A DNA stretch of 64,000 nt. Origin: Oceanospirillum beijerinckii DSM 7166 (GTDB taxonomy: Bacteria > Pseudomonadota > Gammaproteobacteria > Pseudomonadales > Halomonadaceae). The first letter of the stretch is position 1. Each line of letters opens with the position of its first letter. The position numbers and the translations under genes were made by a program. The stretch covers positions 62,001-126,000 of the forward strand of contig NZ_AULT01000012.1 in NCBI RefSeq assembly GCF_000422425.1. Reading direction: 5' to 3'. The notes beneath the pieces were generated by a model. It was not told where the DNA came from, made no database searches, and worked only from the letters and a program-made list of their open reading frames with translations. Below, one piece after another: positions 8,867 through 17,088 of this stretch.

Positions 8867-9391
8867 TTACTTCCTCCTGCTATAAGGACTCTGATCGAAC
8901 GGTCATAACGCACCTAAAAAAGTACCTCGTTACCCTCCAGCCCAAAGGATGGCGAATACGGTAGTTTTTCAGGGAAACCTTTTTAGGCACTTTGTAAAAA
9001 GCTTTTAATTAAAAGATCTGTTTTGTTTAATTAAAATTCGTATTCCGTGAAATTTTTCTGTTCTTTATTAAAACTATTATTAATCAGAAATAATTTTTGA
9101 TTAATTAGCAGGCAATAGAGTACCGTCAACACTAAATAACTTGAGTGTTAAAAGATTGTTTATTGCCTGGATAAAGCGATACCCCTAAACTGCTAAGCAC
9201 AACGCTACAAATACACAGATACGTACCTTATGCTTAGATTTTAGTAGCGTGAGAGGCTATATCCTCAGATACTCGCGTCATCATCGCTATGTAATAGATG
9301 GTTCTATTGATATGCTTTTATTATTCTTGTCGTAGATATAAACAGAAGTCTATATTCAGCCTTCCAGGATGAACTCAACCTGAGGGTAGGA
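8867..9391. other. AT-rich regulatory region upstream of porin
   Basis: About 525 bases without a supported gene. The half near the porin is very AT-rich (A/T runs near 9000-9100), which fits a heavily regulated porin promoter with a long leader. A nested inverted repeat lies at 9109-9169 and is listed separately. Confidence 0.5.
9109..9169. repeat. Nested inverted repeat upstream of porin
   Basis: Outer perfect arms CAGGCAATA (9109-9117) and TATTGCCTG (9161-9169) enclose inner arms AACACT (9128-9133) and AGTGTT (9144-9149). It could be an operator pair, a structured leader or part of a small RNA. It has no T-run directly after the 3' arm, so it is not a standard terminator. Confidence 0.55.
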
Positions 9392-9691
9392 TTACAGCAG
9401 CGCTTCCTTAGAATTTTCAGCAGGCTCCAATAGATCAGCAAACAGATTGCCAGAGCTAAAAGTTACTTTTGAATCAGCTAGTTGTGACTCAGAATTATGA
9501 CTGGATGGATCCAGTGCTGAGAATACAGAAAGGTTAGAAGAAGCCGTTTTAGTCTGGGAAGTCATGATTGCTTCCTGAGAATTGGCTTGAGGTTCCAGGC
9601 CCGCAAATACAGCATTAGTGTTGCTGTCAGCCATAACTTGAGTAGACAGCGCGGTAGAAGTAATAACAAGTGCTTTAACAAATTTGTTCAT
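9392..9691 (-). CDS. Small secreted protein with three internal repeats, function unknown
   Basis: 99 residues. The N-terminus MNKFVKALVITSTALSTQVMA is a signal peptide with a cleavage site near VMA/DS. The mature part carries three imperfect repeats of about 18 residues: VFAGLEPQANSQEAIM, VFSALDPSSHNSESQL and LFADLLEPAENSKEALL. The consensus is hydrophobic-F-x-x-L-(D/E)-P, then a polar segment ending S-x-E-(A/S)-x-L. The repeats are joined by Ser/Thr-rich linkers. Such short repeats may be binding motifs displayed on a flexible chain. The start at 9691 is chosen because it gives the signal peptide; an upstream in-frame ATG adds 34 residues without sense. The family is not recognised. Confidence 0.7.
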   Translation of the reverse strand: MNKFVKALVITSTALSTQVMADSNTNAVFAGLEPQANSQEAIMTSQTKTASSNLSVFSALDPSSHNSESQLADSKVTFSSGNLFADLLEPAENSKEALL

Positions 9692-10161
9692 TTTGAGAAT
9701 CTCTCGGCTTAATGATGTTTGACAAGATGGGGCTATTTTATGCCGAGATATTTTTTTCAGAAGACCCTGATTCGTTATTATAGTGTTAACCAATAGTTAA
9801 AGCTGCATAAGGAACTTTTTCTGCACAGTGGAACTTTAAAAATTAAATAAAGTCACCATATTGTTTATATCATTATTTTTCCCTTGTCGCTGCTATAAAC
9901 AGCAGCTTTGTCATTTTTCTGCCACACTTTATATTGGCATATTGGCATATTGGCTAAGCAGCGAAACATCAGAGTAATGTACACACCTACACAAAAGTGT
10001 TTTGATATTTTTTGACCAATGGCTGAAGCATGACGCCATTTACTAAAGAGAAACTTTTGTGTGAGTGCTTATCCTGCTCTCTGGATTTTTGGGTGAGTAG
10101 TGAATTTCGATCTGTTTTGCTACCTATTCCTATTTATCCGCTACGAACTTTGGAGCCCCAC
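9692..10161. other. Divergent intergenic region
   Basis: Promoter region for the leftward repeat protein and the rightward LysR gene. AT-rich. Contains a short tandem repeat (9932-9955). A frame upstream of and joined to the LysR gene (from 10030) is treated as leader, not protein. Confidence 0.45.
9932..9955. repeat. Three tandem 8-bp repeats
   Basis: TATTGGCA, TATTGGCA, TATTGGCT lie head to tail about 205 bases before the LysR start. They may be a slippage-prone tract or a phased binding site. Confidence 0.6.
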
Positions 10162-11127
10162 ATGATTCCCAGTCAGCTTCCCGTGTTTATCTCGGTGGTT
10201 AACAATGGCAATTTCTCCGCCGCAGCCCGCCAGTTGGGTGTATCCTCGGCTGCGGTGAGTAAGTCGATCTCTCAATTAGAGAAAACGCTCAGTTTGCGCT
10301 TGTTCCATCGTACCACCCACTCCTTAACACTGACTGAAGATGGTCAGGATCTGCTACGCCGTACAGAGCCCTTGTTAAAAGAACTGGAAGATCAGATTCG
10401 TCTAAGCACGGATAAGCAGTTATCAGCCCATGGTAAGCTTAAGGTTAATCTGCCTGATAGTTTTGGTCGTCAGGTGGTGATGCCGTTACTACCGGGTTTT
10501 ATGGAGAAATACCCGGATATTGAGTTCGAGCTGAACTTTGATGACGCAGTGAGCGATCTGGTTAAGGAAGGTGCCGATGTGGGTATCGGCGCCAAAATTA
10601 ATGAGGATAGCCGTCTGATCGCCCGTCGTTACTATAATGTACAGCCGATTACGGTGGCGACGCGAGGTTATCTGGATAAACACGGTTGGCCGGAAACCCC
10701 GGAAGACTTAGCTCAACACAACTGTATCGGCTATCGCTCCTCTAATACCGGACGTGTTATGCCTTGGTCCTTTATGCGTGATGGTATTGAGCATCACTTT
10801 GAGCCGCGGGGTAATCTGGTGGTCAATAACTTCTCTGCTGCGATGAAAGCCGTTGAGATGGATATGGGAATCGCGACGGTCGGGGCGTGGTATGCCAAGG
10901 AATGCTTAAAAGAGGGTTGCCTGCAACGTCTGTTACCAGGCTATGCGCCAGACCCGGTGACTATCTGGATCTATTATTCGTCCCGTAGTTATCTGCCGGC
11001 AAAAACCCGTCTGTTTATCGATTATATGTTGGAAAACTCCATCGATGAGCAAGCGATGATCCTGGCGTGTGAGCAGGCTGAGTCCGCTCGCCAGACTGCG
11101 CTATTCAATCAGCACGTGGCCAGTTAA
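10162..11127 (+). CDS. LysR-family transcriptional regulator
   Basis: 321 residues. An N-terminal winged helix-turn-helix (about 1-60; FSAAARQLGVSSAAVSKSISQLE) is followed by a type-2 periplasmic-binding-fold effector domain (about 90-295). The sequence style (GYRSSNTGRVMPW, NNFSAAMKAVEMDMGIA) fits the large LysR subgroup that controls a nearby metabolic or efflux gene. The ATG at 10162 has GGAG at 10152-10155; an upstream in-frame ATG at 10030 would add 44 residues with no homology to the family N-terminus. It converges on the RND operon, so it may regulate the pump, but there is no direct evidence. The effector is unknown. Confidence 0.92.
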   Translation: MIPSQLPVFISVVNNGNFSAAARQLGVSSAAVSKSISQLEKTLSLRLFHRTTHSLTLTEDGQDLLRRTEPLLKELEDQIRLSTDKQLSAHGKLKVNLPDSFGRQVVMPLLPGFMEKYPDIEFELNFDDAVSDLVKEGADVGIGAKINEDSRLIARRYYNVQPITVATRGYLDKHGWPETPEDLAQHNCIGYRSSNTGRVMPWSFMRDGIEHHFEPRGNLVVNNFSAAMKAVEMDMGIATVGAWYAKECLKEGCLQRLLPGYAPDPVTIWIYYSSRSYLPAKTRLFIDYMLENSIDEQAMILACEQAESARQTALFNQHVAS

Positions 11128-11204
11128 TGCTTGCCTTTTTGATCATCTAAGCGTCTTGCTGTGGGCAGGAGCATAGCCTGTAAAGCAACCGCTGAAACGC
11201 AGAC

Positions 11205-11245
11205 AAAAAAATAAGCCAGTGGATTAACTCACTGGCTTATTTGTT
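11205..11245. terminator. Bidirectional terminator between lysR and RND genes
   Basis: Arms ATAAGCCAGTG (11211-11221) and CACTGGCTTAT (11230-11240), with an A-run before and a T-rich stretch after. Serves both converging genes. Confidence 0.9.
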
Positions 11246-11281
11246 TTTGCATGATAGATTCAAACAGGTCTGGTTTTAGCT

Positions 11282-14200
11282 TTAACCTGCAGCCACCGTC
11301 TTTTCTTTTATATCCTCTAATTCCCCGGTATGGTCTTTGTTTTGAGCTTTTTTCTCACGTTCAAAACGTGTTACTGCCATATAGAAGACCGGCGTAAACA
11401 GCAGGCCAAAAAAGGTCACGCCCAGCATGCCGGAGAATACCGCAATGCCCATCGCCTGACGCATCTCTGCACCGGCACCGGTCGCCAGTACCAGAGGCAC
11501 GACACCTGCCGTAAAGGCAATCGACGTCATCAGAATCGGACGTAAACGCAGACGACAGGCTTCCAGAATCGCATCCAGACGGCTTTGACCACTGAAGCGA
11601 CGATCCCTGGCAAACTCCACCATCAGAATAGCGTTTTTACAAGCCAGTGCCACCAGTACGATCAGAGCAATCCGGGTAAAGATATTGTTATCTCCCTGCA
11701 TCAGCCAGACCCCGGCCAGGGCTGATAGAATGGTCATCGGAATAATCAGCACGATGGCCAGTGGCAAGGTCAGACTCTCATACTGAGCCGCCAGCACCAT
11801 AAACACCAGAAGTACCACCAGCGGGAAGATATAGATCATGGTATTACCCGCCAGGATCTGCTGATAGGTCACTTCAGTCCACTCAAAGGCCATACCATCC
11901 TGTAGTGTCTTGTTCAGGATCTTTTCAATCGCTGCCTGTGCCTGATCGGAACTGTAACCCGGTGCCGGACTACCATTCAGTTCAGCGCTTGGGTAGCCGT
12001 TATAGTGCATCACACGATCAGGCCCGATGGTCGGCTCTACGGTCAGTACTGCACCTAAAGGCACCATATCACCTGCCGCATTACGGACTTTCAGACGCAG
12101 AATCTGTTCCGGGTCCAAACGGTAATCTGCTTCAGCCTGAGCATTCACCTGATAGGTACGACCAAACAGATTAAAGTCATTCACATACAGTGAACCCAGA
12201 TAGATCTGCAGGGCATCAAACACTTCCGATAGTGGCACACCTTGCAACAGCGCCTGCTCACGGTCGATATTGATATCCATCTGCGGTACCTGGATACGGA
12301 AGCTGGAGTAAATACCCATTAACACCGGATCTTTACGGGCTTCAGCCATTACCGCTTGCAGGTTATTAAACAGGGCATCAAAACCTTGATTGGTTCTATC
12401 TTCAATCTGCAGCTTAAAGCCACCGGTAGTACCCAGACCCAGAATCGGTGGTGGTGGGAAGACCGCCACAAAGGCTTCATCAATGGCGGCAAACTGAGCA
12501 TTCAAACGACCCGCAATGGCACCGGCTGATAGCGACGGATCTTTACGCTCCGTGAAATCATCCAGGGTGACAAACACAATGCCGCTGTTAGAGCTGTTGG
12601 TAAAACCGTTCACCGACAAACCTGGGAAAGATACGGTTTGTTTAACACCTGGCGCTTCAAGTGCAATCTGTTCCATCTCACGCACCACTGCTTCGGTACG
12701 ATCCAGACTGGCGGCATCCGGCAATTGAGCAATGGCGACCAGATACTGTTTATCCTGTAGTGGGATAAAACCACCGGGCACTTCATCAAACAGCTTAATC
12801 GTACCGCCGACCAGACCGATATAAACGACACCCACCACGATGCCCAGGCGAATCAGACGACGTACGCCTTTTTCATACAGGTCACCGCTGCGATCAAACA
12901 CCTTGTTAAACGGTTTAAACAACCAGGCACCAAACAGCAGATTCATCAGACGGGTCAGCCAATCCGGCTTAGCATCATGGCCTTTCAGCAACAGCGCCGA
13001 CAGCGCGGGTGACAGGGTTAACGAGTTAAACGCCGAAATCAGTGTGGAAATGGTAATGGTCAAGGCAAACTGTTTATAGAACTGACCACTCAAACCCTGA
13101 ATAAAGGCCGTTGGGATAAATACCGCACACAGCACCAGGGCAATAGCGATAATCGGACCAGTCACTTCTGTCATCGCCTGTTTAGTGGCTTCCACCGGGC
13201 TCAGGCCCAGGCCGATATTACGTTCAACGTTCTCCACCACCACGATGGCGTCATCCACCACAATCCCGATAGCCAGCACCAGACCAAACAGCGATAGCGT
13301 ATTGATGGATACGCCTAACCACTGCATCACGGCAAAGGTACCAATCAGAGATACCGGCACTGCAATTAACGGGATAATGGATGCACGCCAGGTCTGTAGG
13401 AACAAAATTACGACGATCACCACCAGCAGAATCGCTTCCAGCAGGGTATCAATCACCGCATCAATGGAACCACGAACAAATACCGTCGGGTCATAGGCGA
13501 TCTTATATTCCACACCTTGCGGAAAACGCTCTGCCAGCTGATCCATGGTCTGACGCACCTGATTAGACAGCTCAATGGCATTCGACCCCGGACGCTGAAA
13601 GATAGGAATCGCAACGGCTGTCTGACCATTCAGCAGCGCGCGCAGTGAGTAGGAGTCTTCACCCAGCTCAACTCGCGCCACATCTTTCAGGCGGGTAATG
13701 GCACCTGATGGATCAACCTGTACGACAACTTGTTCAAACTCTTCCGGGCTTTGCAGTCGTCCCTTCACATTCAACAGCACCTGGAACTGTTTATCATTAG
13801 TGACAGGTTGAGCACCTAAGGTACCGGCTGCCACCTGACGGTTCTGTTCCCGTACCGCTTGCACAACATCACCCGGTGTCAGATTACGGGCCGCCAGTTC
13901 ATCCGGTTGCAGCCACAGGCGCATGGAGTATTTACCGCCACCAAACAGCTGTACATCACCGACACCTGGCAAACGCGCCAGCTGATCTTTGATATTCAGA
14001 TCGGCGTAGTTGGACAGATAACTGATCTCACGCTCACCGGTCGGAGAATACAGGTGTACCACCATGGTCAGGTTAGGTGAGGCTTTTTCGGCTACCACAC
14101 CTAAGCGCTGTACCTCCTGAGGCAAACGCGGCAATGCCGAATTCACCCGGTTCTGCACCTGGACCTGAGCACGATCAAGATCCGTACCCAGCGCAAAGGT

Positions 14201-14482
14201 TGCTGTCAGGGTCATACGGCCATCGGTGGTGGCCTGAGAAAACATATACAGCATGTTTTCCACCCCGTTCAGCTCCTGCTCCAGTGGCGAGGCCACGGTT
14301 TCAGCAATCACTTTTGGGTTGGCACCAGGGTAATTGGCGGTCACCACCACGGTGGGTGGTACTACTTCCGGGTATTCACTGACCGGGAGCTGGAACAGAG
14401 ACACCGCCCCGCCCAGCAGAATCAACAGTGACAGCACCGCCGCGAAAATAGGGCGCTGAATAAAGAAATGACTGAACTTCAT
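11282..14482 (-). CDS. RND multidrug efflux transporter (HAE1 family, inner-membrane pump)
   Basis: 1066 residues, the usual AcrB/MexF length. Starts MKFSHFFIQRPIFAAVLSLL, with twelve predicted membrane helices in two halves and two large periplasmic loops. The proton-relay pair is seen in GIVVDDAIVVVENVERN. The N-terminal periplasmic text (YPEVVPPTVVVTANYPGANP, GVENMLYMFSQATTDG) is closest by eye to the MexF/AcrB-type drug pumps. It exports drugs, solvents or toxic metabolites using proton motive force. Three bases separate it from the adaptor gene upstream. No outer-membrane channel gene follows, so a TolC-like protein encoded elsewhere must complete the pump. Confidence 0.95.
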   Translation of the reverse strand: MKFSHFFIQRPIFAAVLSLLILLGGAVSLFQLPVSEYPEVVPPTVVVTANYPGANPKVIAETVASPLEQELNGVENMLYMFSQATTDGRMTLTATFALGTDLDRAQVQVQNRVNSALPRLPQEVQRLGVVAEKASPNLTMVVHLYSPTGEREISYLSNYADLNIKDQLARLPGVGDVQLFGGGKYSMRLWLQPDELAARNLTPGDVVQAVREQNRQVAAGTLGAQPVTNDKQFQVLLNVKGRLQSPEEFEQVVVQVDPSGAITRLKDVARVELGEDSYSLRALLNGQTAVAIPIFQRPGSNAIELSNQVRQTMDQLAERFPQGVEYKIAYDPTVFVRGSIDAVIDTLLEAILLVVIVVILFLQTWRASIIPLIAVPVSLIGTFAVMQWLGVSINTLSLFGLVLAIGIVVDDAIVVVENVERNIGLGLSPVEATKQAMTEVTGPIIAIALVLCAVFIPTAFIQGLSGQFYKQFALTITISTLISAFNSLTLSPALSALLLKGHDAKPDWLTRLMNLLFGAWLFKPFNKVFDRSGDLYEKGVRRLIRLGIVVGVVYIGLVGGTIKLFDEVPGGFIPLQDKQYLVAIAQLPDAASLDRTEAVVREMEQIALEAPGVKQTVSFPGLSVNGFTNSSNSGIVFVTLDDFTERKDPSLSAGAIAGRLNAQFAAIDEAFVAVFPPPPILGLGTTGGFKLQIEDRTNQGFDALFNNLQAVMAEARKDPVLMGIYSSFRIQVPQMDINIDREQALLQGVPLSEVFDALQIYLGSLYVNDFNLFGRTYQVNAQAEADYRLDPEQILRLKVRNAAGDMVPLGAVLTVEPTIGPDRVMHYNGYPSAELNGSPAPGYSSDQAQAAIEKILNKTLQDGMAFEWTEVTYQQILAGNTMIYIFPLVVLLVFMVLAAQYESLTLPLAIVLIIPMTILSALAGVWLMQGDNNIFTRIALIVLVALACKNAILMVEFARDRRFSGQSRLDAILEACRLRLRPILMTSIAFTAGVVPLVLATGAGAEMRQAMGIAVFSGMLGVTFFGLLFTPVFYMAVTRFEREKKAQNKDHTGELEDIKEKTVAAG

Positions 14483-14485
14483 GGC

Positions 14486-15706
14486 TTAACCTGCCTTCGC
14501 CAGCATCTGAGTATTTTTGGCTCGATCAGACTCTGACAACTTCTGTTCAGAGGCTTCTGGCATCAGTTTCATCTGACTCAGGTCACGACGATCAATTTCC
14601 ACTTCACGGGGTTGAATCGGCATACCCGGACCAACACGGGCCGGGCCATTGACCGCAATACGCTCACCCTTGGCCAAACCTTGCTCAATCACACGTAGCT
14701 CACCGATACGCACACCGGCAGAGACTTTGCGATAGGTCAGGGTGTTGTTGGCATCAACGGTCAGCACAAACTGGTTTTCCAGATCGGTGCCTATAGCGCG
14801 ATCCGGCACCACGACACTTAAACGCGCATGATCAGCCGCCATGCGTACACGGGCAAAAGCTCCCGGACGCAGCGCCGGTTGAGTCGCCTCAAAGGTCGCA
14901 CGCACACGCAGGGTGCCTGTCCCCGGGTTCACGCGGTTATCGATAAAGTCCAGTTGACCCTGATAAGGGAAACCCTGATCACCACTCAGTTGCAGTGCGG
15001 CCATCAGACCAGATTGTGCGTCTACCTGCTGAAACTGACGATTCCAGGTCCGCTCATCCACATCAAAGTAAGCATGCAGTTGGTCGGTGGATACCAGAGT
15101 GGTCAGTACACTGCTACCGGCCTGCACGTTATTACCTGTGGTGATATAGGCATTAGAAACACGCCCTGAAATCGGCGCACGAATCTCGGTAAACTCCAGA
15201 TTCAGCTCAGCAGCCTGTAATGCAGCAGACACAGAAGCCAGCTCGGCATGACGCTGACTGACCAGGAAGCCACGGGCTTCTGCCTGTTCATCCGACATCG
15301 CATTACGGGATTGCAGGCTTTTAGCCCGCTTCGCTTCGGTCTGCGCCTGACGTAGCGCAGCCGTCGCCCGGACACGCTCTGCTTTCAGACGCTCGACTTC
15401 GGCCTGAAAAGGGCGCGGATCAATGCGTACCAGCAGGTCGCCTTTTTTGACGTAACTGCCTTCCGTGAATTCCACAGAATCAATCACACCACTGATTCGT
15501 GGACGTAATTCAACCTGTTCAGGGGATTCAAGACGGGTCGTAAAGGTATGCCACTCAGTCACTTCAGTGTGCAGTACCGTTGCGACATCGACAGGTTGTA
15601 ACGGACGTGCCTGTGCTGGGGCTTTGTCCTGGGAATCGGCTTCAGCGATACAGCCACTCAGGCTAACCACTGCAAGTGTCACGGCCAAATAGGAACGCCA
15701 TGCCAT
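14486..15706 (-). CDS. RND efflux periplasmic adaptor (membrane fusion protein)
   Basis: 406 residues. Lipoprotein signal peptide with lipobox LSGC (Cys19). Then biotinyl-lipoyl halves flanking an alpha-helical hairpin (about 95-175, rich in A, R, E and Q), a beta-barrel domain and a membrane-proximal domain. The text EFTEIRAPISGRVSNAYITTGNNV is the typical second lipoyl half. It bridges the RND pump and an outer-membrane channel. First gene of the operon, with GGAGG six bases before the ATG. A large palindrome lies about 60-100 bases upstream. Confidence 0.95.
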   Translation of the reverse strand: MAWRSYLAVTLAVVSLSGCIAEADSQDKAPAQARPLQPVDVATVLHTEVTEWHTFTTRLESPEQVELRPRISGVIDSVEFTEGSYVKKGDLLVRIDPRPFQAEVERLKAERVRATAALRQAQTEAKRAKSLQSRNAMSDEQAEARGFLVSQRHAELASVSAALQAAELNLEFTEIRAPISGRVSNAYITTGNNVQAGSSVLTTLVSTDQLHAYFDVDERTWNRQFQQVDAQSGLMAALQLSGDQGFPYQGQLDFIDNRVNPGTGTLRVRATFEATQPALRPGAFARVRMAADHARLSVVVPDRAIGTDLENQFVLTVDANNTLTYRKVSAGVRIGELRVIEQGLAKGERIAVNGPARVGPGMPIQPREVEIDRRDLSQMKLMPEASEQKLSESDRAKNTQMLAKAG

Positions 15707-16053
15707 AATCTGCCTCCGGAAAATAGGGTTTCAATGTGCGATTGAGAAAAGAGTAAGGGACATATTCTGGCAACACTGGTGACAGCTGCTGTCAGTAGAG
15801 TTGCCAGAACGAGTCTGTCAGATGGCGCAACTTTCGCAGAAAGCCCTTTAAACCTGTAGCAGGCAGAAGGTTTAATCGGTTTTAACTGTTGGTTTCATCA
15901 ATGGTGATACGGTGGTAAACCAGAGCATTTATTGTTTGAGCGGACGTGATGAGCGTGGGTGCTGAGTAAGAGGTAGGGAAAGCTGGCAGCGGCAGAGCTC
16001 AACCTTGTGGATGGGGGCAAAGTAGATTGCCATGCACAAGGTTGAGCCAGTGT
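15707..16053. other. Promoter region of the RND operon
   Basis: 347 bases without a gene. Holds the 45-bp dyad listed next and presumably the promoter of the leftward efflux operon. No clear terminator for the operon ending at 16054 was seen. Confidence 0.5.
15765..15809. promoter_or_regulatory. 45-bp nearly perfect dyad, candidate operator of the RND operon
   Basis: Centred exactly on base 15787. Outer arms TTCTGGCAAC (15765-15774) and GTTGCCAGAA (15800-15809) are perfect. The inner arms TGACAGC (15780-15786) and GCTGTCA (15788-15794) are perfect around a single T. Only the five-base segments between them do not pair well. There is no T-run, so a repressor or activator site is more likely than a terminator. 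Confidence 0.7.
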
Positions 16054-17088
16054 TCAACGTTCCTTATTGACCAGTTCTGAGAAACGGAGCAGCTGAATAG
16101 GAGGGTAAAGCTCCAGCTGTCGGGCAACGGCCATATTGATAAAAACAGAGTAACGGCTCATTGACGGGATACTCAGATTTCCTGGTACCTGCTGGTTAAA
16201 CAATACCTTTTTGGCTTGGCTTCCCGCCAGGCGGCCAACATTGTAGTAATGGTTCGCGATGGATAACAGCGCATTGGACTTAGTCACCATCACCTCATAG
16301 GCACTGGCTACAGGCAGGCCATGATCATTAGCTGCGCTCGTAAACTCATCCCTGATTTGGCGGTTATAGGAGCTGGACCCCACATAGACAACCTCTGCTC
16401 CCTCATCTGCCAGCTCGCGCATCAGCTGCGAAACCTGGCCGGGAAGAGGCTTGCCTTTATCATCCAGGCGATAAGTCTTTTTAACCAGTTCAAAATCCAT
16501 CTCCGGGGCCAGTTGCTCCAGCTTTTGGGTATTCAGCACAGAGTTCAGCTCTGCGGTGCTGTAGATCACCCCTATTTTTTTGGCATCCAGGTAATCTTTA
16601 ATCGCCCTGATCTGGACCTCTTCCGGTACCCGGTTTCTGACCCCTGTGACATATTCACGTCCGCTACGCTCATAGGATTCAACGATACCTGCACCGACCG
16701 GGTCAGCAACTACCATAAAAAGTGCTGGAATATTACCCAAATAGCGTTCAGGGTTATTGCCATTGAGCGGGCCAATCATCTCTTTTGAGACCGATGTGCC
16801 CCAGGTAACCACCAGATCCGGTTTCAGGCTTTTGGCTTCCTGCAGAAAAGCAGAAATGCGGTTTTTGTCCTTGGCTGCATCACGAACAGTCACCTTGATA
16901 GGAAGGTTTTGCTCAGTCAGATACTGTTTGAAGCCCTGGCAGGCTTCTTCGCAGCCCCGCCAAACCACCATGAATACTTTTGCAGGATTCTGCTCAGAAA
17001 AGCTTTTTTCCTGAGCCGCTGCGGTGGAAAACCAGACAATTGGCAGTAGGCAAAGCAGCTGAATACTGGCTTTAATCAGGGCTCGCAT
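16054..17088 (-). CDS. ABC-type substrate-binding protein (TrpX/pfam04392-like), without ABC partners
   Basis: 344 residues. Signal peptide ends near STAAAQ. The mature protein shows the two-lobed binding fold of the 'ABC transporter substrate binding protein' family: a repeat-like KVFMVVWRG start, VTWGTSVSKEM, PALFMVVADPVGAGIVESY and a C-terminal LSIPSMSRYSVFINMAVARQL. Family members bind amino acids, such as tryptophan or tyrosine, or other small ligands. No permease or ATPase gene is adjacent. Instead it is the last gene of an operon with an MFS carrier and a sensor-like protein, overlapping the carrier gene by one base. It may present a ligand to their periplasmic sensor domains rather than feed an ABC transporter (inference). 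Confidence 0.85.
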   Translation of the reverse strand: MRALIKASIQLLCLLPIVWFSTAAAQEKSFSEQNPAKVFMVVWRGCEEACQGFKQYLTEQNLPIKVTVRDAAKDKNRISAFLQEAKSLKPDLVVTWGTSVSKEMIGPLNGNNPERYLGNIPALFMVVADPVGAGIVESYERSGREYVTGVRNRVPEEVQIRAIKDYLDAKKIGVIYSTAELNSVLNTQKLEQLAPEMDFELVKKTYRLDDKGKPLPGQVSQLMRELADEGAEVVYVGSSSYNRQIRDEFTSAANDHGLPVASAYEVMVTKSNALLSIANHYYNVGRLAGSQAKKVLFNQQVPGNLSIPSMSRYSVFINMAVARQLELYPPIQLLRFSELVNKER

